A stretch of 64,000 nt of DNA from Lingula anatina (lineage: Eukaryota; Brachiopoda; Lingulata; Lingulida; Lingulidae): contig NW_019775999.1 in assembly GCF_001039355.2 (NCBI RefSeq), positions 1 to 64,000 on the forward strand. The letters are read 5' to 3'. Shown here piece by piece: positions 1 to 10,060 of this stretch. Numbering within the stretch: the stretch's first letter is position 1; each line of letters begins with the position of its first letter. Position numbers and translations under genes: made by a program. The notes under the pieces are model-generated. The model worked only from the letters and a program-made list of their open reading frames with translations, did not search any database and was not told the origin of the DNA.

Positions 1-57
1 TTACTGTTAGGCTATAGGGAGTCTTCTTTCATGCAATGCACAGGCGATATAGTGCTC

Positions 58-325
58 GCCGGGGGCGGATCCAGGATTTTTTGAAAGGGAGGGGGCGAAT
101 GCGAAGCCGACTCTCCTGCACCCCCTCCCCCTCCCATTTGGTGTGGGGTTCGGGGCCCGCTTAAGGGCCCCGAAAATGTTGGTATTTTAGAGGGCGAACT
201 GTGCCATTTGGTTCGGTTTAAAACTATGATTCTGCTGGTCAAAATTTCAATTTCAAGAAGGGACCAGAAACCGAAAGGGGGTTCAGGACCCCCCTGACCC
301 CCCCCCCCTACTAAATCCGCCACTG
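58..325. mobile_element. MITE copy 1, GGCGGATC termini
   Basis: A non-coding repeat of about 270 bp that begins GGGGGCGGATCC and ends AAATCCGCCACTG, so its ends are imperfect inverted repeats of (T)GGCGGAT. A second copy in the same orientation lies at 7131-7401. The two share the internal words TTGGTATTTTAGAGG and GTGCCATTTGGT and a G/C-homopolymer stretch near the right end. No transposase is present. The boundaries are approximate and I did not identify a target-site duplication. Confidence 0.7.
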
Positions 326-578
326 GTCGTGCATCGTGCTTCTTGTAAACGAAAGAACTACCTGAATTCACACCAGGAGGAAACCACTTATCAGTTTGGT
401 AAATCGGTGAAAAAGAGCACCAACAGCTGCAGGTACAATGTCATGAACCACACATTGACACTGGGGTCATTTTGTGTTTTTTGATGGGTCCATGCTAACC
501 ATAAGCAATGATGACGAACAACGGGAGTATAGGGAGATAATCTGTAACTTGTGTTTCTTCATAAGGCAAAGGAGAAAA

Positions 579-580
<2 letters not shown>

Positions 581-658
<78 letters not shown>
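581..658. repeat. (GT)n(GA)n compound microsatellite
   Basis: An uninterrupted GT dinucleotide run passes into a GA run. Length is likely polymorphic. Confidence 0.95.
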
Positions 659-660
<2 letters not shown>

Positions 661-786
661 CATGGTACAGTAAACCATCCGAATATTATATATAAACGAT
701 GAAATATAATGCGTTGATTACACCTGCGCCTGGTTGAGCAGAGTTGGTAACAAGGACGTGCTGGTTTGATTACGCGGTACTTTTAC

Positions 787-1481
787 CAGATAACCAAGCG
801 ACAGAGTAAGAGCGTCGCCATGATCAACGTGGTTTCACTTGCGATGACCAAGCCACGGTTTTTCTTTTGCGCTGGTCGTTTTTCTGGCTTCCGAGCATCA
901 TCTGCCTTGCCGTCATCCTTATCAACTCGGCGCGGGCAGTGCTCTGTGTCCTGTGAAGAAGGACGCACGCGGAGTCGCCCTTCTGCTATTTCTTTGGACT
1001 TCAGCTCATTCTCATAGAAAGACCGGATACAAGCCAATTTCTTCAAACCCTGTCCGTAATCTGCCAGAACTTCGATAAAAGTCACCGGTGTTTTAAGAGT
1101 AACTGTGACGTTGCCGTTAACCGGGTCGGTCATGATTTCGCACGACTGCAGCGAGAGGTGGGCCACGGCGCCCATGGGCTTTAGCTTAATTTCACGTCGG
1201 AGGATCTGGCATTGGAAGGGATCTAAAGGCGAGCAGCCCAGGGGTTCGAACTCAAGTATCAGTAGGTATTTTGCTTTGGTGAGGTTGTAGAGAACGGGCA
1301 GACAGGCCTGTCCATTCGCCATGTAGCCTGGTGGACACACCAAACCACTTGCTACGTCCTGAATTACAAAGACATTGGAATGGAAACTGTTATTTGTTAA
1401 TGGGGTATTTTCACAAGTCATGGCACTCAAGAGGTTCAGGGCCGTAGCCTCCGGGGGGCAGGGGGGGGGGGGCAGCTGCCC
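787..1481 (-). CDS. Exon of cysteine-rich receptor ectodomain (third exon seen)
   Basis: Open minus-strand exon whose product includes a VCPPGYMANGQACLP-type cysteine motif, several N-glycosylation sites and a long polar stretch. It ends in a hydrophobic run (TTLIMATLLLCRLVI) that could start a membrane segment. I place the acceptor at 1482 (TTTTGCACCTCAAATCCCAG). It is phase 0 and so matches the phase-0 donor of the exon at 1840-1949. The 3' end is either the donor TCTG|GTAAAA at 787/786 or a stop at 783-785. The first codons lie in a C-rich stretch also found at about 43560, so this end of the exon may be repeat-derived. No 7TM domain follows within the window. Membership of a Methuselah/adhesion-like receptor is an inference from the whole locus. 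The alternative is a single-pass or secreted protein. Confidence 0.5.
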
Positions 1482-1839
1482 CTGGGATTTGAGGTGCAAA
1501 AAAAAAAAATAATAATCGCAAAGGTGAAAAAAAATAATTGCAAAGTTGGTATCAATTCTGTGAGAAAATGCATCATTATCATTATCATGCTTTATCATTC
1601 AAAGCACGTTTCAAGGCAAAATTCTAACGTGTACAGTGTGAGGTTGCACGTTTAGTTCCACTAGTATTCCGTCAAATTGCAGTGTAGGCAAAGACGGTGC
1701 GATGTAGCCATTCATAAGCCGTGCTTAAATTAACGTATACAGGCGCGTGTTGTCGAGAAACAAGTACCCGTTGCCAAGATACAGGCACCTGCTGCCTAGA
1801 TACAAATAACTGTTGCCTAGATACAGACACTGAGCTTAC

Positions 1840-1949
1840 CTGGGTTCCGTCTACCTCTTGTTTCTCCTCGATATTGCCAATATTAAGGAAGGCGCTGAAA
1901 GCAAAGGCGTCAAGTACAAACTTTGCAGTCTCATCTGTTGCCGGGTTTT
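1840..1949 (-). CDS. 110-nt exon of the same minus-strand receptor-like gene
   Basis: A small exon with strong splice sites on both sides: acceptor ATATATTTCAG|AAAACC and donor CCCAG|GTAAGC. Only one frame is open. It gives about 36 codons beginning NPATDETAKF and ending EEKQEVDGTQ. It ends in phase 0, compatible with the acceptor at 1482. It starts in phase 1, and direct joining to the visible GT sites near the end of the upstream exon would create TAA, so one more small exon probably lies between 1950 and 2950. I recognise no domain in it alone. Confidence 0.5.
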
Positions 1950-2497
1950 CTGAAATATATAGTAAGCACAGTGGACAATCATCTTTTTCAAATGAAATAC
2001 ATTTCACACATATTTTCATATTGAATTGAATACATGTAACATTATTGAAAGATTGATTGTTATTACAGTATGTTGGTTACTGAAAGAGCGTTAGTCCATG
2101 TCGCTTTGACGTTTGAGCAGAGCTAGAAGGTTTATAACCTAGAACGTTTTGTAAATATCCATAAATGTTTTAAGTGCAAAATAAGAAGAAAAAAAACCTG
2201 GCGGTGCACTTATTTAATCCCTGATGGGGAATCGCACACAAGGAACCTGACCCGACTTTTGTACTTGCTTACAGGAGAATACACGTTGAATATGATTAAA
2301 AATTTAGAGGAAAAGTTGAAAAAAGTTTTGGAACAAATTCCAACTTACAAATTCACATTAAAGGCTAACGTATATTCTACTATCTCCAGTCATGCTTTTA
2401 GTGCTGCAGGCATTCTGAATGTCGAAACAGAGTATATCTAGTTTTAAGGATGATTAAACTAAAATGTTTTTAAAAGAGGAACATGCAGATGACATTG

Positions 2498-2671
2498 GCC
2501 CTATTCAGAACAGGGGACTAACTAGTCTGAGGGTCAAGTATGGCGACCCACTACAAAGTTTGCTGTCTTATCCGGTAATGGACACTGAATAGATTCCCCG
2601 TGGGGAAGTATTCAAAGGGGTAAGCCATATTTGTCCCTTGGACTAGTAAGTCCCTTATCCAGAATGGGGCC
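2498..2671. mobile_element. Foldback family II, copy 1 (inverted relative to other copies)
   Basis: Imperfect inverted repeat of about 174 bp: GGCCCTATTCAGAACAGGGG at the left and CCAGAATGGGGCC at the right. Inner arms carry ACTAGTCYGAGGGTCAAGTATGG and its complement. Its asymmetric loop (TTCCCCGTGGGGAAG) runs opposite to the copies at 29798 and 49027, so the same element sits here in the other orientation. A detached right-hand half arm (CTCGGACTAGTTAG, CTATTCTGAATAG) follows at about 2760-2800. No ORF. Confidence 0.75.
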
Positions 2672-2950
2672 TTAAGCCCTAACTCTGCGCCTGTGGGCTT
2701 AATTAAAAATAACTCAATATTCTTCGATTAAACCCAGTTGCAGAATTACCAGACCACTGACTCTCGGACTAGTTAGACCCCTATTCTGAATAGCCATTGA
2801 TGCCTTACCCCTGCACCCAAAATGCTTCAAGCCAGTGTAGCACACCATACAGTGGTAGTTCTTATACAAGATGTTGGTTGGTGCAACCAGCACTGGGTTC
2901 GTGTAAGCCTTGCAAGCATTCTGTAGAGGTGTGTCTTGTTTAGAGCCAGA

Positions 2951-4344
2951 TCATATGACGCGGCCTTCGACAATGTCATGGTTACATCCCGGGTAATCGC
3001 CATCCGTCAGTTCAGGAAAGCAGAAAAGCGCTCTGCTGCTTAGATCGGCCACAAAATGTCCATTACAGAAAAATGTATTTTGGCGTATTTTCTCGATAGT
3101 GCACTCGAACGACCTACATTCCAAAAGGTCTAAAGGTAATGCATGCGTACAACTAACGAGTAGTTCCCACTTCAGACCAAATTCGACCCCGTGACACATT
3201 GCGCAGAATTTGTTTTTATAGGCAACTGAAGTCCTTTGATCCGTCACAGGCTGGTTGACGGCCACATCTCTCTGCGTATTGATATCTGTGTAGGCGGCCG
3301 AGCACAGATCCCTAACCACATCGTCTGTCCACACATCTGGGCACTGGTCCACCATCCAGTAACGTTTAGTGCCCGTTGAAGGGCCATCGGTTTCCTGGTG
3401 GTTGTAATTGATCAACCTCGGTGTGAGGCAGGATACTTTATTCGCAACTGAATGTGCGGTGTCCGCAAGAGATGGAGACTGGGGTTTCTTCTGAAGAGGG
3501 CTGATCGACGCCGGTTTTGCGTTTAAACTGCAAAGGGATACTTGGTTCACATCCTTTCCAACTTCGGCGTCATTCCTTCTGCTGCTTACATTGAAGTCGC
3601 CCCCATTATCCACATCTAAGTTGCTACTTTTGGACGTATTTTGCTCTGCATCACCTTGAGCAGCGTTGAAGATTGATGCCGAATTTGGTTCCAAAATAGA
3701 AGTGGCGTTATCTGTGGCGGAACCTTCTGTAAAGGCGATGGCAGCGGTAGGGGTAGCTGAGATGTCAATTGCGTCATCAGGGGTAGATGTATTGCCGAGC
3801 TGCGTTGTCATTTGCAGCGGGGTAGACCTGTCATCCGTAGAGGTGTTGCAGCGGTTGGAGACGCCAATACAGCAATCATTGAAGACGTGGCATAAGGCAT
3901 CACAATAACAGTACACCTTGAAGTGAAAGCCGTGCGAATTACCACTGAGGGAGAGAGCACAGTGCCAGCGCAGAGGTGTCATTTCCAGACCGTCATCAGT
4001 GCCAAGTGAGAGCAACTCCTCCAAAGACCACTCGGTCACCGTGTTGTTATGGCTCTCGGATCCCGACGGATCCATCGTACCATGTGGTTGAACAGCAGCG
4101 TAGGGATTAGTTGAGTCCTCTTCTCTGGTCCTCTCCTCCTGAGTGTCATCTTTGGAATCATTTGCGGGTTTTCCTTTCAGCGCACCCAAAGGATACTCTG
4201 CCGGGCTCTGGGAATATGGAATGGTTGCCATCTCTGTATTTTTGTCTGTTTGGGTGTTGTTCTCGGAATGGGAGGTATTGTTGGGGAGATCGACTCCTAC
4301 CGATTCTTCGGAGCTCGCTGTCGTCATTCCAGTTGAACCTGGGA
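2951..4344 (-). CDS. Large exon: Ser/Thr-rich then cysteine-rich ectodomain, Methuselah/adhesion-like receptor type
   Basis: Longest open minus-strand exon of the locus (about 463 codons). The acceptor at 4345 (CGATATTTCAG) opens it in phase 2, so the ATG at 4327 is probably internal, and a signal-peptide exon should lie upstream. The N-terminal two thirds is low-complexity, rich in Ser, Thr, Asn and Asp with many N-glycosylation sequons. The last 130 residues form a cysteine-rich module: YWMVDQCPDVWTDDVV, then a Cys, then AYKNKFCAMCHGVEFGL, CTHAL, two more Cys and FFCNGHF, ending with FCFPEL. The YKN-x-(F/Y)-CA-x-C pattern is one I associate with the ectodomains of large invertebrate receptor families with a secretin-like 7TM domain. 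The 3' splice donor is not resolved, and the frame runs to a stop at 2951. The assignment rests on motif memory, with no database check. Confidence 0.55.
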
Positions 4345-5760
4345 CTGAAATATCGAAACGCTACCTTGTTTATTGCTTCACCTTCGATTATTATTGGGCA
4401 GTGTATTTAGTTTCTAACTTGCGATAAAACTTTTTACACACAAACAAAAGTGCAAGAACTGTATTAATATTACATGTTAAAATACAGTCGTTCAGGGTTG
4501 ACTCAAATCAACCCATAGTCTCAAAAGTTATCACTTTGAACTTAAATTAGATTTTGCTTTGTAAGGAAGTCTTTAGTTGGCTATAATTTCACTACACAAG
4601 AGGAATGTATTGGCTTTCTTGGGCTGGCGACCTTCTTTTCATATCTCCTCACCTGAGAGACTCTGACCCTTAATTTTTACTGAAGTGTACCGTTTTAATT
4701 ACAGCGCAGATTTATGATTAAAATTTGAGCGCAACGCCCCGATTGTGGCAGAAACAGTGTACGATGAAGTACGCTGGATACATGCTCTTATCCTGTTAAA
4801 AGCTGATCGTTATCCATTGCTAGATTACTGTGCTCTTTAAGTGATGACCGAGAGACTTCCCTGAGTTTTAAACGTTACCGCGAGCATTAAGAACCTACGT
4901 ATTTTATATAAAAAATAAAATGCATGTGCAGATGATCAATGCATATAGATCGACCAATGATTCGTGAGTGAGAGAAAATTACTTTTTTTCAAAGAAACTT
5001 TGGATAAGATACCCAGAAGACGTGGCGTTTATTATATTGTTGGTACAGGTGTATCATGTTTCACATGCAATTATATGAACTTGCAATGAAGTGCGCTAAT
5101 ATAATATAGATAGACAGCGAGTGCCATTTCATTTTTGTACAGGGATCTTCACATGCAATTATCCTAAAAACGGCAAATTAAATCCCATTTCTTGAATCGT
5201 AGTAATGTTGTTTCAGAAAATAATTCAAGGTGTACTTGATATATGTTTTAATTATTATTTTGGCTACCGATATTTTGAAGAAAGTTTGAGTTTTAAAGGA
5301 TAAGACAAATTTCATAAAAGTTATTAACCGAAACAGATGGCAATCTGAAGTCTTTAAAGTAAAAACTTGCTAATGTTACATCATTCTAATGAATTTTCAA
5401 GTAGAAATATGAAAGATAAAAAAAAATGCTTTGAATATGTAATTTTGTCCTGTCCCAGTATTCAATACGTATACGTTTATTGGAAGTCCATAAAAAGGTC
5501 GTCTGCACGTAGCTTGAAATATAACAATAATAAGTTTATTAAAAAATTTAAACCAAAAGGTTAAAGATGTGCAGATAAATGAGTTCAAAATAAAAATTAT
5601 AAAATTAAATATTTACATAAAGTAAAGGATTTTCATTATGATCAAATTAAATTCGAAATAAAACACAGGCCTCTACGGTTGATTAACGAGAACGAGATAA
5701 AAGTGCATCGGAAACGTTCAGTCTTAAATTTAGGTACATTGAAGTTGGATTATGTCTTAG
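4345..5760. other. No gene recognised (likely 5' intron/upstream region)
   Basis: AT-rich sequence upstream of the minus-strand receptor-like gene. A signal-peptide exon is expected here or farther right, but I could not identify one. Only short ORFs are present. Confidence 0.5.
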
Positions 5761-5768
5761 TTTTCTGT

Positions 5769-6372
5769 CACCCTGAGCTTCAGAGCTAACTTGACACTAA
5801 CCTTTTCACTGTAGCCTATCTCCATCGTGTCAAGTAACCTCTGACCACATTCGATTGCCCCCGCCGCCCGCCAATCAAATTTAAAGCCCGCACTCAATGA
5901 CTCATTGAACGATCTAGCCAATGAACGCGAACGAGTCAAAGCGCGCTTTGTTCAAATCCGGACCAATCAAAAATAAGGCTGAATATCAGGGACTTGCCGT
6001 AACCTGTGGGCAGCACGAAAAATACATCATCCCTCAGTAGATAATGATGCAGGGCCTCAAACTGCTCTGGTTTCAATTCCTATATACTCCATGCTTTCTT
6101 TGTGTACGGTTATGCACTCGGAACTACTCGGATGTCTCCGCACTCGACAATAACTATGTTGTTAGTATGGAGCTTGCGGAATCAGCCGCGGATTGCCGAT
6201 TGACGATCAACCAATCAGCGTTTTCACCAAACTTTGGTGAAAAATTTTGAAACATGGATTCGATTGGCTTATATAAACTAGGTCAAACTATTTTCGTCAG
6301 AGGTTACTTGACACGATGGAGATAGGCTACAGTGAAAAGGTTAGTGTCAAGTTAGCTCTGAAGCTCAGGGTG
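5769..6372. mobile_element. 604-bp element with perfect 77-bp terminal inverted repeats
   Basis: 5769-5845 is the exact reverse complement of 6296-6372 (77/77 by eye). The element is bounded by an 8-bp direct repeat with one mismatch: TTTTCTGT at 5761-5768 and CTTTCTGT at 6373-6380. This is the layout of a DNA transposon with a target-site duplication. The interior codes for nothing convincing but holds several CCAAT/ATTGG boxes and a TATATAAA. Each arm folds on itself (CAGAG...ACTTGACAC pairing with GTGTCAAGT...CTCTG) and, read outward, carries an ATG followed by a donor-like AAAAG|GTTAGT. It could be a MITE with long termini or an inverted duplication of a 5' exon around a bidirectional promoter. 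Confidence 0.75.
6261..6300 (+). promoter_or_regulatory. Promoter-like ATTGG-TATATAAA-TCAG cluster
   Basis: GATTGG (inverse CCAAT) is followed at once by CTTATATAAAC, and an initiator-like TCAG lies about 27 bases downstream, at the inner edge of the right 77-bp arm. This spacing is typical of a Pol II core promoter. On the opposite side, CCAAT and TTTAAA motifs face outward at about 5870-5885. No transcript evidence is available. Confidence 0.3.
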
Positions 6373-6853
6373 CTTTCTGTATGACCTACAGGTTAAGAGG
6401 TAATTTAGCTTATCATTTTGCTTTATAAAAATGAAAGGTTTGTGTACAAAATGTTTGCAAAGAAATAAAGGAGGACCAATATGCAAAGGTAATCTCATTT
6501 TTGACATGTATTTGTTTAAATTGAAGTTTTTTGTTCTAAATTTTCTATATTCATTTCGAACATTGATTTTGCACGAATGAGATTAAAAAATATCGCTGGC
6601 ATGTTATTCCGCATTTGTGCATGTCAAGTTCAAAGTAAGAATGATTTTTTATATATTACAGTTGAAACTATAGAAAGAAGCAAACAATAAAAACATAGCT
6701 CGGTGTAATTTATTTTTCAAATCTCCTTTCTCTTTCTATTATTGTACATTGTTTAAACTTAATCAAGTTCGTATAACACACCTTTTCAGAATATGGCCCA
6801 TTCGGCAACTCGTACACCACATGTACAGTTAACGTCTGTTACTTCATTTTGCA

Positions 6854-6892
6854 TATTTATTTATTTATTTATTTATTTATTTATTATTATTA
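6854..6892. repeat. (TTTA)n microsatellite
   Basis: Tandem TTTA units ending in a few TTA units. Confidence 0.9.
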
Positions 6893-7130
6893 TGCTTACT
6901 TATCGATTGGGAAAAACGCAAATTTTTACATAGAAGCAATCGTCAAAACAACAAACGAAATAAAAGACACAACAACCGCTGAAAGCGTACATGTCATAAG
7001 AGGTGTGTGGGATGCCGAAAACTGCAAAGATCGTGGAGAAAACTGTAAACAACCAATCGCATGTGGACATAACGCGAGCCTTTGCCAGACAACAATTTTA
7101 TCCAATTGGTCCAATCAACTATGGGGATTA

Positions 7131-7401
7131 AAGGGGCGGATCCAAGATTATCTGAAGAGGGGTGCACAGACGCTAAGCCGATCCTCCCCCCTCCTTTGGC
7201 GTGGGGTGAAAGGACCTGAAAACTTTTGGTATTTTAGAGGATGAGCGGTGCCATTTGGTACATTTAGATCTATGATTCAACTAGTCAAAACACCTACTTA
7301 CTTCAAGAGGGGACCATTGGTGTGATTTTTTTTCCAGAAATCGAAAGGGGGGTCAGGACCCCCCCCCCCCCCCCCCCGACAACCCCCGAAATCCGCCACT
7401 G
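7131..7401. mobile_element. MITE copy 2, GGCGGATC termini
   Basis: Begins GGGGCGGATCCAAG and ends GAAATCCGCCACTG. It is colinear with 58-325, with moderate divergence and a long C homopolymer near the right end. No ORF. Confidence 0.7.
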
Positions 7402-8089
7402 TACTATGGTTCATAGTCTTACTGGGATCCTCTCCAGCGCCGTCCGTACGAGTCGGACAATACTACAAACAGTTAATATTCTTTGAAATTCTTGAAGTTG
7501 TTGGATCGTACATGATAATAAACACTATAAAAATGTAAAACAACAAGTAAATTATAAATAACTGCATAAAAAACTGTATATGATATGTAAAGTAATTCGG
7601 GTAGTTAAAGCCACGACAGGGCATTCATGTTCAACTAGTGTTGTTAAACTCGTTGCGAAATAAAGGAATGAGCCGTATACCCACAGCATTTATTATTTTT
7701 ATGTTAACTTCATACGTCCACCTTATTATTTATAAGTTATTTGATAAATCGAATTATTAATTGGTTGGATTATTTCGTGTAACTAAATAATTAATTTTAA
7801 CTTCGTTATCATCACCATTACACAAAACATTTCCAGCCTTTATTGAAAGTTTCACCAAAATCCCTCCGTAACTTTCTGCAAAATGTCGCTAACAGGCAAA
7901 CATACTTAATAATTAACCAATCAATCAATTTATAGGCGACTATCAAAATGTAATCACTTTTAAGTTAGCCCAGATCTGACCCATGCTGAAAATTTGATCA
8001 AAATCCAGTCATAATTTTCTGCGGTACATGTAGGTAAGTGACAGAAACAATCAAAAACAAACAAACACGAGTTTTTCAAATTCTTTTGG
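7402..8089. other. No gene recognised
   Basis: AT-rich spacer between a MITE and the LINE remnant. I see no feature in it. Confidence 0.6.
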
Positions 8090-10035
8090 ACAAATTTAGA
8101 AGTGTATTTTGTACGATCTATTAATTATGGATTTTACAGAGGCAAATTCTCTATTACACAAAGACAGGGAATTGTAAATATACTTCCTTAACCAAACAAA
8201 CCACGAGGACATCTAAAAAACTGGAGACCAATCCCGCTACTAAATGTAAGATCATCTCCAGTTGTATATCAAATAAAATAAAACCGATCCTCTCAGAAAT
8301 ATTGCATGAGAACCAAAAAGGATTTTTGTCAGGCAGATTTATCGGGGAGAATACAACAATAACTTACGACATAATTGAGGCCTGTAAAAATCATAATGTA
8401 CCTGGAATGATTCTTCTCATTGATTTTGAAAAGGCATTTGACTCGATTTCATGGAGGTTTATATATCAATTTCTAAAGTACTTCAATTTTGGCCATGATC
8501 TCATACGATGGGTAAAAACAATGAACCAAAATGTTAACCTTTGCGTTATTCAGAACGGCATTTTTCTACCTTCTTTAAGATAGGGCGCGGATGCAGGTCG
8601 GGTCCAAACGTGGTTCAGATAAGGTTCTTTGCCCCGAATATAATCTGCAGTTGACAAATAGCAATTTTGTGGCTTTAGGTATAACACTTAATGCAAATTT
8701 GGAAAATATTGAAGACTTAAATTATTCGGATAGACTATTGGAAGTTGAAAAGGAAATAACGTGTTGGAATAGGAGAAATTCAACTCCTTTTGGAAATTAA
8801 TGACCAGAAATGAAACAGAATGGGTTAGACTTATGATAGATACACAAAATATTAATATAAATCGACTTATTGATCGGGGAGACTTATACTTGGTTAGGTG
8901 TGCGGAAAACATGACCAATTATTTCTGGAAATAAATCGCTGATTTTAAAAGAGATATCTCGAGTTCAGATACTTTGAAAGATATGTTGAAAAAGCCTATA
9001 TGGAATAGTACAGAGGTGATGGTGGATAATAATGATATTTATTTCAAGTCTTGGAATGACAGGGGTGTAAATATAGTAAATGACCTGTTTGAAAATAGTG
9101 GAAAACTGCATTCTTTTGAAACATTTAGTTCCCAGTATGACATTAAATGTCTGTTTACATTATTTCTCGGAGTTAAGACAACGGTGGCCACAGCTAAGGG
9201 CAGAAAACGTCAAATTGGCGCTACCCTACAGACCTAAATTTACAAAACAAATCTGTAAAGAACCTAAGGGATCGCTGTCAATATATGATATATTGATTAA
9301 TAATGCGTATTGTAAACCGGCCTCTGAGGCTAAATGGGAGATGAAAATAGATATTGATGAAAATTTAGACTGGACCTTGATAAATAAAAATATTTTCTAC
9401 TTTACGAAAGATAAGACTTTAAGATGGTTTCAATATAGAATAGTACATAGAATTATTGCAACAAATGAATTTCTAAAAGAAATTAAGGTTAAAAATAGCT
9501 CATTGTGTTCTTTCTGTGAAAAGGAAAATGAAAGCCTTGAACATTTGTTCTTTTATTGTGATTTGGCTCAACCGGTATGGGAAGATTTTAAAAATTTGAT
9601 AAATGAAAAATAACTCTTGAATATTAATTTTTCTTTAGCAGATATATTGTTTTTGAAAAACGATGCAAAATATGCAGCCATTAATATACTCATAGAGAGT
9701 CATACTGGTAACGAAGCATTATATATATATGGAAAAAGAATGAATGAAAAAAATTAGATTTTCAATGTCTACAAAATAAACTAAAAAATTATTTCGAAAT
9801 GGAAAAATACATGTATATAAGTAATGGAAAAAATGTAGAATATACTGAACGATGGAATTTGTTAGGTAATGTGTTTCAGTGACCTCATTGTGTTTATTTC
9901 CCACTGTATATATGTTAATATATGTTTACGAAATGCTATATGATGATTGATATTACTGACATTATTGACAACATTTTGTATGATTCCTTTAAATGTCTAT
10001 TAAAAAAGTTAGAAAAAGCAGACAAATAAATAAAC
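8090..10035 (+). mobile_element. Degenerate L1/Tx1-type LINE, 5'-truncated and internally deleted
   Basis: Frames along the plus strand give, in order, pieces of a non-LTR retrotransposon ORF2. These are the pre-RT motif NWRPIPLLN (about 8220), the RT core, the post-RT region and a C-terminal cysteine motif, followed by an AT-rich 3' tail ending in A-rich CAAATAAATAAACAG repeats at about 10020-10060. The endonuclease is absent, so the copy is 5'-truncated. It has several frameshifts and stops and lacks the RT segment holding the catalytic aspartate pair, so it cannot be active. Confidence 0.88.
8096..9613 (+). pseudogene. LINE ORF2 reverse transcriptase remnant
   Basis: Open segments: 8302-8583 holds ENQKGFLSGRFIGEN and IDFEKAFDSISWRF, the conserved RT blocks including the first catalytic aspartate, and ends at NGIFLPSF followed by an RGCR block in a shifted frame. 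At about 8590 the reading jumps to the post-RT region (FVALGITLNANLENIEDLNY, then W..R), so the part with the FADD box is missing. 8974-9237 and 9080-9613 overlap in different frames, showing a frameshift near 9170. The last segment ends LRWFQYRIVHRIIATNEFL, then CSFCEKENESLEHLF and a further Cys, the zinc-binding C-terminus of L1/Tx1-type ORF2. These motifs support the clade, though a phylogeny would be needed to settle Tx1 versus other L1 lineages. Confidence 0.88.
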
Positions 10036-10060
10036 AGATAAACAAACAAACAGACAATGG

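Noticed and set aside
12-371. 119-codon minus-strand ORF
   Set aside because: Lies over a MITE and its G/C homopolymers. The Gly/Pro-rich translation is a composition artefact.
5769-5845. 77-bp arm as a spliced-leader RNA gene
   Set aside because: The hairpin with a donor-like GTTAGT in its 3' strand resembles SL RNA stem I, but no Sm-binding U-rich site follows either arm and the target-site duplication favours a transposon.
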